Origin: Marivivens geojensis
GTDB lineage: Bacteria > Pseudomonadota > Alphaproteobacteria > Rhodobacterales > Rhodobacteraceae
NCBI RefSeq assembly: GCF_023540835.1
Contig: NZ_JALKCU010000002.1
Coordinates: forward strand, 620,001 to 684,000
Direction of reading: 5' to 3'
DNA: 64,000 bases
The notes under the pieces were generated by a model that was given only the letters and a program-made list of their open reading frames with translations, made no database searches and was not told the origin of the DNA. The translations under genes were made by a program, and so were the position numbers. Shown in pieces: positions 35,602 through 45,444 of this stretch (position 1 is its first letter; the number at the start of each line of letters is the position of its first letter).

Positions 35602-36872
35602 GCTGGTAACTTCGTCTCTCCAAAGACCCGATTGGTCAATTCACTCAGCGCAAGCGCCGCTGCCCCACGGGCCCAGACTAAGTCATCCCATGTCTGGATT
35701 TCAATTTTGCTTCTTGGTCGCGCCTGATTGAGAGTCAGTGAATGCGTTTCTGCCAGCACTTCGGCGGCGTAGAGGTAGTCGAACCGCATCCGTTCGCCCG
35801 ACAGAATGATCAGCTCTGGATCGAAAAGGTTGATGATATTCGACAAACCAACCGCCAAATATCGCCCAGCGCGCTGGAAAATCGTCCGCGCACCACGGTT
35901 GCCCGATTTTGCTTTCTCGTAGAGCGTTTCGAGCATGACTGGCAGGCTCTGCGGATTATTTCGCGAAATGCCTAAGGCGGTCGACGCCTCTCGGGCCAGA
36001 GCGTAGTCAGCAAGGTAAGCTTCAAGACAGCCACGTTGTCCACAGCGGCAGAGTGCACCGTCGAGTTGCACTTTGATATGGCCCAACTCCATGCCCATGC
36101 CACGGGTGCCGCGATAGAGCTGGTTGTTGATCACCATGCCCATGCCCACGCCATGTTCGACTGTGACAACGGCAAAGTCCTTACGGCTCCGGCCAGCGCC
36201 GAACCAAAGTTCAGCCAGCGTCAGCATATTCGCGTCGTTTTCGAGGTGAGCGGGACAGTTGAACCGATCCGCGATGGCCTGTTCCATCGCAACTTCGGTT
36301 TCAACGATGAGCGGCGACCATGTGACGACACCACAGGAGTGATCGACAACACCCGATATCCCGACACTGATTCCCGAGACCGCAGAAAACGGCAGACCCG
36401 CCGTGGTCATCAAACGGTTCACCAACTCTTCGAGTTCATCGAGGATCGTAGCGACAGGCTTCTTCGTGGTCGGAATGTCCAGTGCGGCAGAGGCAACCAC
36501 CTGCCCCGCGAAATCTGTTAACACGGCGGTATGACGTTCGTCAGAGATTTTAATCCCGATGACCCGTTTCACCTCTGGCACCACCTGCAATGCTACGGGA
36601 GGACGGCCGCGACCCGTTTCACGGGCGGCACCCTCAACCTCGCGCAGGTAGCCTTCTGCAATCAATTCGGCCGTAATTGAGGTCACAGACCCCGGAGAAA
36701 CGTTCAAAGTCCGCGCGATCATAGCCCGCGATACCTGCCCATTTGCCCGCACCTGTTCAAAGACCTGCTGACGGAGAGATTTGGAATCACGCAACCCCAC
36801 AAGGTTAATCGGCCCGCACCCTTCCTGTGCGTGCTGCGATTCGAGAAGGACCTCCTCCAACCCAGATTCCAT
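35598..36872 (-). CDS. xylR: ROK-family transcriptional regulator (XylR-type)
   Basis: 424 residues from the ATG at 36872, which follows an exemplary AGGAGGTGAACTT site; 33 codons upstream are dropped. N-terminal winged HTH (SKSLRQQVFEQVRANGQVSRAMIARTLNVSPGSVTS), then a ROK sugar-kinase-like domain with the Zn motif CRCGQRGCLEAYL. It is divergent from xylF, so control of xylose genes is a safe inference. Alphaproteobacterial ROK regulators commonly play the XylR part. Confidence 0.88.
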   Translation of the reverse strand: MESGLEEVLLESQHAQEGCGPINLVGLRDSKSLRQQVFEQVRANGQVSRAMIARTLNVSPGSVTSITAELIAEGYLREVEGAARETGRGRPPVALQVVPEVKRVIGIKISDERHTAVLTDFAGQVVASAALDIPTTKKPVATILDELEELVNRLMTTAGLPFSAVSGISVGISGVVDHSCGVVTWSPLIVETEVAMEQAIADRFNCPAHLENDANMLTLAELWFGAGRSRKDFAVVTVEHGVGMGMVINNQLYRGTRGMGMELGHIKVQLDGALCRCGQRGCLEAYLADYALAREASTALGISRNNPQSLPVMLETLYEKAKSGNRGARTIFQRAGRYLAVGLSNIINLFDPELIILSGERMRFDYLYAAEVLAETHSLTLNQARPRSKIEIQTWDDLVWARGAAALALSELTNRVFGETKLPA

Positions 36873-37001
36873 AAGTTCACCTCCTGAACTATTTCTGCAC
36901 CTGCGAGAAGATTTCCTCCGAATTTCCCCCAAGTGAGCGTAATATTCGGGCGAAAATCGCCTGCTGTCCATAAATTTTCCGCAATTTGTGATTTTTTTAT
37001 T

Positions 37002-37059
37002 TTGACAATTGAATTTAATCAGTCAAGCTAAGGAGGCCTACGAAGAGAACGATCTTCGT
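37002..37059 (+). promoter_or_regulatory. xylF promoter/operator region
   Basis: A TTGACA hexamer (37002-37007) heads a short repeat TTGAC/GTCAA (37002-37006, 37022-37026). Downstream ACGAAGA (37040-37046) and TCTTCGT (37053-37059) form a perfect 7-bp inverted repeat with 6-bp spacer, just before the xylF ribosome site. A ROK operator is likely here. No strong -10 was seen. Confidence 0.5.
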
Positions 37060-37086
37060 TGATAGAATTCTATGGGAGGAAACACT

Positions 37087-38115
37087 ATGCATAAGGCAAT
37101 TATCGCAGCTGCCGTAGCGGTTGCTGGCTTCAGCGGCTCTGCTGCTTTGGCTGAAGGAATGAAAATCGGCGTATCTTGGGCGAGCTTCCAAGAAGAGCGT
37201 TGGAAAATCGACGAAGCGGCAATGGTTGCAGCGATTGAAGCTGCTGGCGACACCTATGTGTCCGCAGACGCCCAGTCGTCCTCGACCAAACAGCTTGCAG
37301 ACATCGAAGCACTGATCGCTCAGGGCGTTAACGCACTGATCATCAACGCTTGGGACAAAGACGCAATCGGCCCGGCTATCGAAATGGCAGCGGCTGAGGG
37401 CATCCCGGTTGTTGGTTACGACCGTCTGATCGAAGACGACCGCACCTTCTACCTGACCTTCGACAACATCGGCGTTGGTCGCATCATCGCTGAAACCGTT
37501 TCGGCAGAAGTTCCGGAAGGCAACTACGCGATCATCAAAGGTGACCCAGGTGACCCGAACGCTGCGTTCCTGCTTCAGGGCATGATGGAAGTTATCGGCG
37601 ACGACGTTGCTGCTGGTAAGATCAACATCGTTGGCGAAGCGTTCTCGGACAGCTGGAAGCCTGAAAATGCTCAGAAAAACATGGAGCAGATTCTGACCGC
37701 AAACAATAACAACGTTGACGCTGTTCTGTCTGAAAACGACGGCATGGCTGGTGGTGTTGTTGCTGCTCTCTCCGCTCAGGGTCTCGTGATCCCGGTTGGC
37801 GGTCAGGACGGCGACTTGGCTGCGATCAACCGCGTTGCACGTGGCACCCAGACCGTTTCGGTTTGGAAAGACTCCCGTCAGCTCGGCACTGCAGCAGGTG
37901 AAATCGCTTCGGCTCTCGCAGCAGGTACCGCACTTGACGCAATCGACGGCGCTGTGAAGTTCTCGGGCGGCGAAAAAGGCATCGAAATGAACGCGATCCT
38001 TCTGTCCCCGACACCGCTGACACGCGCAAACCTCAGCGTTGCAATCGACGCAGGCCACATCTCGAAAGAGCAGGCATGTGAAGGCGCAATCGCAGGCGTT
38101 GACGGCTGTAACTAA
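37087..38115 (+). CDS. xylF: Xylose ABC transporter substrate-binding protein
   Basis: 342 residues from the ATG at 37087 with GGGAGGA upstream. Signal peptide ends near AALAEG. Ribose/xylose-type periplasmic binding fold (KIGVSWASFQEERWKIDEAAM, GVNALIINAWDKDAIGPAIEMA, VDAVLSENDGMAGGVVAAL). D-xylose is supported by the xylHGBA genes that follow. Confidence 0.94.
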   Translation: MHKAIIAAAVAVAGFSGSAALAEGMKIGVSWASFQEERWKIDEAAMVAAIEAAGDTYVSADAQSSSTKQLADIEALIAQGVNALIINAWDKDAIGPAIEMAAAEGIPVVGYDRLIEDDRTFYLTFDNIGVGRIIAETVSAEVPEGNYAIIKGDPGDPNAAFLLQGMMEVIGDDVAAGKINIVGEAFSDSWKPENAQKNMEQILTANNNNVDAVLSENDGMAGGVVAALSAQGLVIPVGGQDGDLAAINRVARGTQTVSVWKDSRQLGTAAGEIASALAAGTALDAIDGAVKFSGGEKGIEMNAILLSPTPLTRANLSVAIDAGHISKEQACEGAIAGVDGCN

Positions 38116-38125
38116 GCCTAAGACA

Positions 38126-38153
38126 CGGGTGCCAGACTTCGGTTTGGCACCCG
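38126..38153 (+). other. Intercistronic hairpin between xylF and xylH
   Basis: Perfect 9-bp stem CGGGTGCCA/TGGCACCCG with a 10-base loop and only a weak T tract downstream. Such elements protect the binding-protein mRNA or partly terminate, giving more XylF than XylHG. Confidence 0.7.
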
Positions 38154-38274
38154 ACACTCTTTGAATTTTCGACATTCGGACGCTTTGCCGTCCTGAAACG
38201 CCCGCAGCAGCTTGCCATGAAGACTAGGCTTGAGCTCTGCACCCTGCGTACCAAGCAGATATTTGGAAGGTTCC

Positions 38275-39594
38275 ATGACCGACACCTCAAATAAACCCAC
38301 CGGCTCCGCGTCGAAGACTGGGCCGATCGCGCGATTCCTGCGTGCAACCGAGATTGATACCCGCCTCCTCGGCATGGTCGGCGCTTTGCTGGCGATCTGG
38401 ATCGGGTTTCATATGTATGGCGTAATCTTTAACGATTTCGGCGCCTTCCTCACGCCACGCAACCTGTGGAATTTGTCCGTTCAGATGTGCTCCATCGGGA
38501 TCATGGCAACGGGCATGGTTCTGGTCATCATCACGCGTAACATCGACCTTTCGGTGGGCTCGCTTGTTGGTGTGACTGGTATGATCATGGGTATTTTGCA
38601 GGTTGAGATCCTGCCGCAATACCTCGGCCTCGGAAACCCGACAATCTGGATCATCACCGCCGTCGTTGGCATCCTGTGCGGCGCGATCATTGGCGCGTTC
38701 CACGGCTGGCTCATCGCCTATCGCGGCATTCCTGCGTTCATCGTGACCCTCGGCGGTCTGATGATCTGGCGCGGCGCTGCGTTCCTGTCGAACAACGGCA
38801 AAACCATCTCCCCCGTTGACGCGACCTTCCAGCTTTTGGGCGGCGGACCTTACGGTACCGTGGGCGCAACCGGCAGCTGGATCGTCGGCGGTCTGGCCTG
38901 TGCAGGCATCATCTGGCTGATCTACGCAGGTCGCCGCAATCGGATCGAGCATGACTTCCCACTGCGTCCAATGTGGGCAGAGCTGTTCGTCGGCGGTTTG
39001 GGCTGCGCGATTGTGGTTGGTGCTGTTCTTCTTGTGAACTCCTACCCTTGGCCCAAAGGCATCGTGAACCAATGGGCTGCGAAGAACGGCGTCGAGGTTC
39101 CTGCTGAAGGCCTCTTTATCAGCCACGGCTTTGCTATCCCTGTGATCATCCTGATGGTGGTCGGCATCCTGATGACCATCCTGATGACCCGCACCCGCTT
39201 TGGTCGTTACGTCTTTGCTATCGGTGGCAACCCCGAAGCTGCGGCTCTGGCAGGTATCAACGTTCGTTGGATGACCCTGCGCATCTTCGCGCTGATGGGT
39301 GCGCTAGCTGGCCTCTCGGCTGTTGTTGCCTCTGCCCGTCTGAACAGCGCGACCAACGCTCTGGGCCTTCTGGACGAACTTTACGTGATCGCGGCAGCCG
39401 TGATCGGCGGCACGTCGCTCGCGGGTGGTGTTGGCACGATCTATGGTGCGATCCTCGGTGCGCTGGTGATGCAGAGCCTTCAGACCGGCATGGTTCTGAT
39501 CGGCTTTGACACCGCAGTCCAACAGATCGTCGTCGGTAGCGTCCTCGTGGTCGCTGTGTACCTCGATAACCTTTACCGCAGCCGTTCAAAGTAA
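38275..39594 (+). CDS. xylH: Xylose ABC transporter permease
   Basis: 439 residues from the ATG at 38275 (GGAAGG upstream). About ten to eleven membrane segments, the RbsC/XylH pattern (MATGMVLVIITRNIDLSVGSLVG, then GGNPEAAALAGI and GGTSLAGGVGTI). It forms the xylose channel with XylG. Length is as expected for XylH. Confidence 0.95.
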   Translation: MTDTSNKPTGSASKTGPIARFLRATEIDTRLLGMVGALLAIWIGFHMYGVIFNDFGAFLTPRNLWNLSVQMCSIGIMATGMVLVIITRNIDLSVGSLVGVTGMIMGILQVEILPQYLGLGNPTIWIITAVVGILCGAIIGAFHGWLIAYRGIPAFIVTLGGLMIWRGAAFLSNNGKTISPVDATFQLLGGGPYGTVGATGSWIVGGLACAGIIWLIYAGRRNRIEHDFPLRPMWAELFVGGLGCAIVVGAVLLVNSYPWPKGIVNQWAAKNGVEVPAEGLFISHGFAIPVIILMVVGILMTILMTRTRFGRYVFAIGGNPEAAALAGINVRWMTLRIFALMGALAGLSAVVASARLNSATNALGLLDELYVIAAAVIGGTSLAGGVGTIYGAILGALVMQSLQTGMVLIGFDTAVQQIVVGSVLVVAVYLDNLYRSRSK

Positions 39595-39606
39595 GGAGAC
39601 GTGACA

Positions 39607-40368
39607 ATGACCAACACGCAAAACCCTCTTGTCGAATTGCGGAACATCGAAATCGCATTCGGCGGTATCAAGGCCGTGGATGATGTCAGCGTTGACCTCT
39701 ATCCGGGCGAAGTCGTCGGCCTCTTGGGCCACAACGGTGCAGGCAAATCGACCCTGATCAAATGTCTGTCGGGTGCATATAAGAAGGACGCAGGCGAAGT
39801 GCTGATCAACGGTAAATCCGTTGAAATCAACAACCCACGCGACGCCCGTTCCTACAACATCGAAACCATCTACCAGACGCTCGCGCTGGCGGATAACCTC
39901 GATGCGGCGTCGAACCTGTTCTTGGGCCGTGAGATCGTGACCAAATCGGGTATGCTCGACGAAGCAAAGATGGAAGCTGAGACCCGCAAAATCATGGCGC
40001 GCCTCAACCCCAACTTCCGCAAGTTCAACGAACCCGTCAGCGCGCTTTCGGGCGGTCAGCGTCAGTCGGTTGCGATTGCTCGTGCGGTATATTTCAACGC
40101 CAAAATCCTGATCATGGATGAACCGACAGCGGCGCTTGGCCCACATGAAACACAGATGGTGGCAGAGCTGATCCAAGAGCTGAAAAAACAAGGCCTTGGT
40201 ATCTTCTTGATCGACCACGATGTGCATGCGGTGAAACAGCTCTGTGACCGCGCGGCAGTTATGAAGAACGGTCAGTTGGTTGGCGTTGTGAAAGTGGATG
40301 AAGTGACCGAGGACGACCTCCTCGCGATGATCATCCTTGGACGTAAACCGGAACATCTGGCAGCATAA
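39607..40368 (+). CDS. xylG: Xylose ABC transporter ATPase, single-domain XylG
   Basis: 253 residues from the ATG at 39607; a GTG at 39601 is too close to AAGGAG (39593-39598). Walker [10 protein letters not shown], signature [14 protein letters not shown] and Walker [14 protein letters not shown]. coli XylG is a double-length (~510-residue) ATPase; the single-domain form, like FrcA, must work as a dimer. It overlaps xylB by one base (TAATG). Confidence 0.94.
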   Translation: MTNTQNPLVELRNIEIAFGGIKAVDDVSVDLYPGEVVGLLGHNGAGKSTLIKCLSGAYKKDAGEVLINGKSVEINNPRDARSYNIETIYQTLALADNLDAASNLFLGREIVTKSGMLDEAKMEAETRKIMARLNPNFRKFNEPVSALSGGQRQSVAIARAVYFNAKILIMDEPTAALGPHETQMVAELIQELKKQGLGIFLIDHDVHAVKQLCDRAAVMKNGQLVGVVKVDEVTEDDLLAMIILGRKPEHLAA

Positions 40369-41807
40369 TGTACATCGGACTTGATCTAGGCACTTCGGGC
40401 CTAAAGGGGATCGTCATTGACGATTCCCAAACCATCCTCGCCGAAGCAACGGCCCCACTTACCGTCAGCCGAAAGGCAGATGGTTGGTCAGAACAGGACC
40501 CCGCGGATTGGATTACGGCCGCGCAGACTGTTCTGGGTGCTCTCAAGTCCAAACTTTCGCTCGACGGTGTGCGTGCCATTGGCCTGTCGGGTCATATGCA
40601 TGGCGCCACACTGCTAGATGCCTCGGATGCAGTGCTACGGCCTTGCATCCTTTGGAACGATACGCGGTCCTCAGCCGAAGCCGCAGCACTGGATGCGGAT
40701 CCGCGTTTTCGTGCACTGACGGGCAACATCGTATTTCCCGGTTTTACAGCACCGAAAATCGATTGGGTTCGCCACAATGAACCCGAAATTTTTGCTAAAC
40801 TCGCTAAGGTTCTACTGCCAAAGGACTACCTGCGCCTCTGGCTCACGGGTGAACACGTCGCAGAAATGTCGGATGCGGCAGGGACATCATGGCTCGATAC
40901 GGGCGCGCGGGCTTGGTCCGATGACCTTCTCGAAGCAACCCACCTGACACGTGATAACATGCCGCGCCTCGTCGAAGGGTCCGATGTTTCGGGCACCCTA
41001 CGGGCCGACATTGCCGCGCAATTCGGCCTGCCTTCTAATGTCGTCGTGGCTGGCGGCGGCGGCGACAACGCGGCGAGCGCTGTGGGCGTGGGCGTTGTAA
41101 AATCTGGCGATGCGTTTATCAGCCTCGGCACATCTGGCGTGCTCTTTGCGGCTTGCGATGCCTATTCCCCCGATGCGGCGAGCGCGGTCCACACCTTCTG
41201 TCACGCCCTGCCCGACACATGGCACCAAATGGGCGTGATCCTTGCGGCTGCTGACGCGATGAACTGGTTTGGTCGCGTGATGGGCGCGGCACCTGCGGAA
41301 CTCACAGGCGCCCTTGGTCCACTTACGGCCCCTGCCCGCACGTTGTTTCTGCCATACTTGGGTGGTGAGCGGACACCGCACAATGATGCGACCATCCGCG
41401 CCTCGTTCCTGCACCTTGACCACGCGACCGACAGTGCAGCCATGACACGAGCGGTGCTTGAGGGCGTCACTTTTGCGGTGCGTGACAGCTATGACGCGCT
41501 GACCTCGACTGGCACGCCGATCGAACGGTTGATCGCCGTTGGTGGCGGGTCCAAGTCGGACTACTGGGTGCAAGCGATCGCAACCATGCTCGGCATGCCG
41601 ATCGGCTTGCCTGTGGCTGGCGACTACGGTGGCGCTTTTGGCGCGGCCCGTTTGGGCTTGATGGCGGCAACAGGTGAAACCACCGCCGCAGCAAGCGCCC
41701 CACAAATCGCACGCACCATTGATCCTGTTCCCGCGTTGCAAGACGCATTCCTTGCCCGCCACGCTGATTATCAAGCGGCCTATAAGGCGCTTAAGACACT
41801 TAACTAG
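40368..41807 (+). CDS. xylB: Xylulokinase
   Basis: 479 residues of the FGGY family. [18 protein letters not shown] is the N-terminal ATP site; [11 protein letters not shown] and the C-terminal [18 protein letters not shown] are typical of xylulokinase. It phosphorylates D-xylulose, made by XylA, for the pentose phosphate route. Confidence 0.95.
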   Translation: MYIGLDLGTSGLKGIVIDDSQTILAEATAPLTVSRKADGWSEQDPADWITAAQTVLGALKSKLSLDGVRAIGLSGHMHGATLLDASDAVLRPCILWNDTRSSAEAAALDADPRFRALTGNIVFPGFTAPKIDWVRHNEPEIFAKLAKVLLPKDYLRLWLTGEHVAEMSDAAGTSWLDTGARAWSDDLLEATHLTRDNMPRLVEGSDVSGTLRADIAAQFGLPSNVVVAGGGGDNAASAVGVGVVKSGDAFISLGTSGVLFAACDAYSPDAASAVHTFCHALPDTWHQMGVILAAADAMNWFGRVMGAAPAELTGALGPLTAPARTLFLPYLGGERTPHNDATIRASFLHLDHATDSAAMTRAVLEGVTFAVRDSYDALTSTGTPIERLIAVGGGSKSDYWVQAIATMLGMPIGLPVAGDYGGAFGAARLGLMAATGETTAAASAPQIARTIDPVPALQDAFLARHADYQAAYKALKTLN

Positions 41808-41815
41808 AGGTTCCT

Positions 41816-43117
41816 ATGACCGATTTTTTCAAAGGCATTCAGGCCATCAAATACGAAGGCCCCGAAACTGAGAATGAGTTCGCATTCCGTTACTACAACC
41901 CCGACGAAGTCGTCATGGGCAAACGGATGGAAGATCACCTGCGCTTTGCAGTCGCCTATTGGCACAGCTTTGCATACGAAGGCGGCGACCCGTTCGGCGG
42001 TCGCACGTTTGACCGCCCATGGTTCGGCGACTCTATGGATGCTGCTAAACTGAAGGCTGATGTGGCGTTCGAGATGTTCGACATCCTCGGCGCACCATAC
42101 TTCTGCTTCCACGACCTCGACGTGCGTCCCGAGGGCAAGACCTTTGCGGAAAACAAACGCAACCTCGAAGAGGTTGTCGACTACTTTGCGCAGAAGATGG
42201 AAACCTCAAAGACGAAATTGCTTTGGGGCACGGCGAACCTCTTTACCCACCGCCGCTTTATGGCGGGAGCGGCTACTAACCCTGACCCTGATGTCTTTGC
42301 CTACTCTGCTGCGACCATCAAATCTTGCATGGACGCAACGATGAAACTGGGCGGTGAGAACTACGTTCTGTGGGGCGGCCGTGAGGGCTATGAAACCCTA
42401 CTGAACACCGACCTCACCAAAGAGGCAGAGCATGCGGCACGGATGCTCGAAATGGTGGTCGAGTATAAGCACAAGATGGGATGGGATGGTCAGATCCTGA
42501 TCGAGCCGAAACCCCAAGAGCCATCGAAGCACCAGTATGACTTTGACGTTGCGACCGTTTATGGCTTCCTCAAACGCTTCGGCCTTGAGAACGAAGTGAA
42601 GATGAACATCGAACAAGGCCACGCGATCCTTGCGGGTCACAGCTTTGAGCACGAACTGGCGTTGGCTGGGTCGCTGGGCATGCTGGGTTCGATCGACATG
42701 AACCGCAACGACTACCAGTCTGGCTGGGACACCGACCAATTCCCGAACAACGTTCCCGAGATGGCATTGGCCTACTACGAGGTTCTCAAGGCGGGCGGCT
42801 TTACCAAAGGCGGCACCAACTTTGATGCGCGTATCCGTCGTCAGTCCCTCGACGCAGAGGATCTTATCCTTAGCCACATCGGTGGCATGGACTGCTGTGC
42901 ACGTGGCCTCAAGGCAGCGGCTGCAATGCTCGAAGATGGTAAACTCGAAGCAGCACGTGATGCACGTTACGCCGGCTGGGATACCGATGGCGCGAAGGAG
43001 ATGCTCGGCAGCGATCTGGCCTCGATCCAAGAGCGCGTTCTGGCTGACAACATCAATCCTGAACCCCGTTCGGGCCGTCAGGAACGTCTGGAAAATCTGG
43101 TTAACCGCTACCTCTAA
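41816..43117 (+). CDS. xylA: Xylose isomerase
   Basis: 433 residues, class [14 protein letters not shown] carries the catalytic His/Asp; [28 protein letters not shown] and [15 protein letters not shown] are metal-binding segments. Converts D-xylose to D-xylulose. Last gene of the xylose operon, eight bases after xylB, with a terminator behind it. Confidence 0.97.
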   Translation: MTDFFKGIQAIKYEGPETENEFAFRYYNPDEVVMGKRMEDHLRFAVAYWHSFAYEGGDPFGGRTFDRPWFGDSMDAAKLKADVAFEMFDILGAPYFCFHDLDVRPEGKTFAENKRNLEEVVDYFAQKMETSKTKLLWGTANLFTHRRFMAGAATNPDPDVFAYSAATIKSCMDATMKLGGENYVLWGGREGYETLLNTDLTKEAEHAARMLEMVVEYKHKMGWDGQILIEPKPQEPSKHQYDFDVATVYGFLKRFGLENEVKMNIEQGHAILAGHSFEHELALAGSLGMLGSIDMNRNDYQSGWDTDQFPNNVPEMALAYYEVLKAGGFTKGGTNFDARIRRQSLDAEDLILSHIGGMDCCARGLKAAAAMLEDGKLEAARDARYAGWDTDGAKEMLGSDLASIQERVLADNINPEPRSGRQERLENLVNRYL

Positions 43118-43138
43118 TCGAGTGCGAAACGTCCAAAG

Positions 43139-43165
43139 AAAGGGGTGCCATCGGCGCCCCTTTTT
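43139..43165. terminator. Bidirectional terminator between xylA and the LacI gene
   Basis: AAGGGG and GCC pair with GGC and CCCCTT around loop ATC (one T-G pair), with A run before and TTTTT after. Serves both convergent genes. Confidence 0.87.
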
Positions 43166-43170
43166 GCATG

Positions 43171-44181
43171 TCAGGGCAGAGGACAGGCGATACTGATGTC
43201 GGTCTGTTCTATCTCGACCGATTGCGGGACGAGCTTGTGATATTTCAGGAAATGCAATGACACCCGCCGCGCGTCCTGTCGGAAATCGTGGTGCAGGACA
43301 AAACTTAACTGCCCGCTATCGAGCAGTTTTCGGTTCGTCTGATCGAGGTCATGCGCGGCAAATATATCAACCGTCCGCCCTGCCTCGGCGAAGGCCTCGA
43401 GCACCGCACGATTGCCGCCACCGATGGAATAGACGCAGTCGATATCGCTATGGGCTTCGAGCGCCTCCATCACGATCTTCTTGGTGGTGCGGTTGACGCC
43501 TAACCCCTCGGACACTGTAAGGATCGCAGGGGGATCGGGCAGTTTCGATAGGTAATCGGCAAAACCGATCCGTCGCTGTTCTTCACCTTGAAACATCTGG
43601 CTCGACAAGGTGACCAATACCCGTCCGCCCGTATTCCGACGCATCCGAGTGATCAAATAGGCTGCCGTTGCCCCTGCCCGCCTGTTTTCCATCCCGACAT
43701 AGGCCAACCGAAGTGGTTCGGGCACGTCCGTCACATATGTAACCACCGGAATGCCGCGATCGGTGATAACCTGAAGGCAGGCCTCAATCACGGGGGTGGC
43801 AGGCACCTTGAGCACGATGCCATGCGTTCCGCGCCGCGCAATGGCGTAGAGTTTGCTGACAATGGCCTTATCGTCCATGACCTCTGCCAAATGAAAGCGT
43901 GCCCGAAAGGCCGCAGGTTTGACCAAAGGCAGTTCGGCCTCAAGCGCAGCACGTACGGCTGACGAAAACCGTTTGGGCGATTGGATCAACACATCGATCG
44001 TGAATTTGCGGCCCTCTGACAGCGTCGCACCGTATTGACGGTCCAGTTCTGCGATCGCAGCCGCAACCCTATCGCGCGTGACCTGACGCACGTGTTCGCG
44101 AGCATGCAAGGCACGGTCCACCGTCGCAGGACTCAGCCCCGCCTGAAAAGCGATTTCCTTGACGGTGAATTTCCGATCCAT
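43171..44181 (-). CDS. LacI-family regulator of the dioxygenase-aldolase gene group
   Basis: 336 residues. LacI HTH (KFTVKEIAFQAGLSPATVDRALHAREHVRQVTRDRVAAAIAEL) and a sugar-binding-type domain (RRGTHGIVLKVPATPVIEACLQVITDRGIPVVTYVTD), as in inositol/sugar regulators. Divergent from the Fe/2OG dioxygenase at 44269 and convergent to xylA, so its targets are the genes at 44269-48413. The effector is presumably a sugar or polyol. Confidence 0.9.
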   Translation of the reverse strand: MDRKFTVKEIAFQAGLSPATVDRALHAREHVRQVTRDRVAAAIAELDRQYGATLSEGRKFTIDVLIQSPKRFSSAVRAALEAELPLVKPAAFRARFHLAEVMDDKAIVSKLYAIARRGTHGIVLKVPATPVIEACLQVITDRGIPVVTYVTDVPEPLRLAYVGMENRRAGATAAYLITRMRRNTGGRVLVTLSSQMFQGEEQRRIGFADYLSKLPDPPAILTVSEGLGVNRTTKKIVMEALEAHSDIDCVYSIGGGNRAVLEAFAEAGRTVDIFAAHDLDQTNRKLLDSGQLSFVLHHDFRQDARRVSLHFLKYHKLVPQSVEIEQTDISIACPLP

Positions 44182-44189
44182 TGCAATAT

Positions 44190-44254
44190 TTGAGGTGATT
44201 TTGAGGTGAAAGGCAACTACCGAAGTGCCGTGGACTAGGTCAATTTCATCCTCA
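44190..44254. promoter_or_regulatory. Repeated sites in the LacI-dioxygenase gap
   Basis: TTGAGGTGA occurs twice (44190-44198, 44201-44209), 2 bp apart, and a reversed near-copy TTCATCCTCAA lies at 44244-44254. The gap is only 87 bp, so this is probably the regulator's binding region. Confidence 0.5.
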
Positions 44255-44268
44255 AGGGAGGACTACAT

Positions 44269-45435
44269 ATGACCACAAAGACCACGCGAAAGCCCGTCTG
44301 GATCACCGCTGACAGCGGCGACTTCGAGACGTTCAAATCTATCGTGAGCCAACAAACAAATCCCGCTGACGTGCCTCATGCGGCGGAGGTTGTGCGCAAT
44401 GTTCCAATCTATGACGGCGCGGTTGTTGATGCTGCCGCCGCAGACGCCGCGAAACGCAAAGACCTAACCGCCGAATGGGCGCATGTGTTCAGCGATGGCG
44501 CAGGGATCATCGTGATCAAACAAGCGCTAAACGATCACGGCGCAATCGACCGTGCCTCGGCGATTTTCGAACAGATCATCGACGACGAAAAGGCCAAGGC
44601 AATCGGAGGCGGCGATCACTTTGCGAAACCTGGTGCCAATGACCGCATCTGGAATTCGCTAGAAAAACACTGCCTCGCCGATCCCGAGAATTTCGCCGCC
44701 TACTACGGCTGCAACACGCTCGCTCTTGCGGCTGAGGCATGGTTGGGGCCAGCCTATCAAATGACCGCGCAGGTCAACCGCGTGAACCCAGGTGGTGCCG
44801 CGCAGAAGCCGCATCGCGATTACCACCTCGGCTTTATGTCTGCGGATCGCATGGCCCAATATCCTGCGCATATCCACGGCATTTCGCCTGTTCTCACGCT
44901 GCAAGGTGCACTGGCGCATTGCGACATGCCTGTTGAGACAGGGCCGACATTGCTACTGCCGTTCTCGCAGCAGTTCTTTGAAGGATACCTCGCCTTTAAC
45001 CGCCCAGAGTATCAGGACTATTTCGCCGAGAACTATGTGCAGTTGCCTTTGGAAAAAGGGGATGCTGTGTTCTTTAACCCTGCGGTGATGCACGGTGCGG
45101 GCACGAACCACACCACGGATCGGTTCCGATTAGTGAACCTGTTCCAAGTCTCGTCAGCTTTTGGTCGCGCGATGGAAAGCGTCAATCGCACTGCGATGTG
45201 CCGCGCGTTATTCCCTGCTCTGCTGAATACCTCGCCTTCCATCAACGTTGCGAATGTGATTGCGGCGAGCGCGGAGGGCTATCCCTTCCCCACGAACCTC
45301 GACCGCAACCCGCCTGTCGGTGGCCTCGCCCCGAAAACGCAAGCCGCCTATTTGAAAGAAGCGCTGCGTGATAAATGGAGCGTCGAACAGTTCAACACGG
45401 CGCTGGATGACCTCCAGTTCAAGAACGAAACATAA
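44269..45435 (+). CDS. Fe(II)/2-oxoglutarate dioxygenase, phytanoyl-CoA dioxygenase (PhyH) family
   Basis: 388 residues. Metal triad visible: His182-x-Asp184 in KPHRDYH and His275 in VMHGAG; Arg285/Arg287 (DRFR) suits 2OG binding. PhyH-family enzymes hydroxylate or demethylate small molecules. AAGGGAGGA precedes the ATG. First gene of a LacI-controlled string with SDR, aldolase-like and PfkB genes, so it may open a pathway by hydroxylating or O-/N-demethylating a sugar-like substrate. That is inference; the substrate is unknown. Confidence 0.86.
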   Translation: MTTKTTRKPVWITADSGDFETFKSIVSQQTNPADVPHAAEVVRNVPIYDGAVVDAAAADAAKRKDLTAEWAHVFSDGAGIIVIKQALNDHGAIDRASAIFEQIIDDEKAKAIGGGDHFAKPGANDRIWNSLEKHCLADPENFAAYYGCNTLALAAEAWLGPAYQMTAQVNRVNPGGAAQKPHRDYHLGFMSADRMAQYPAHIHGISPVLTLQGALAHCDMPVETGPTLLLPFSQQFFEGYLAFNRPEYQDYFAENYVQLPLEKGDAVFFNPAVMHGAGTNHTTDRFRLVNLFQVSSAFGRAMESVNRTAMCRALFPALLNTSPSINVANVIAASAEGYPFPTNLDRNPPVGGLAPKTQAAYLKEALRDKWSVEQFNTALDDLQFKNET

Positions 45436-45444
45436 GGCGGGACA

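Noticed and set aside
37015-38175. Long minus-strand open frame of 386 codons opposite xylF
   Set aside because: Cys/Val/Arg-rich artefact of the xylF codon pattern on the other strand, with no ribosome site and no family motif.
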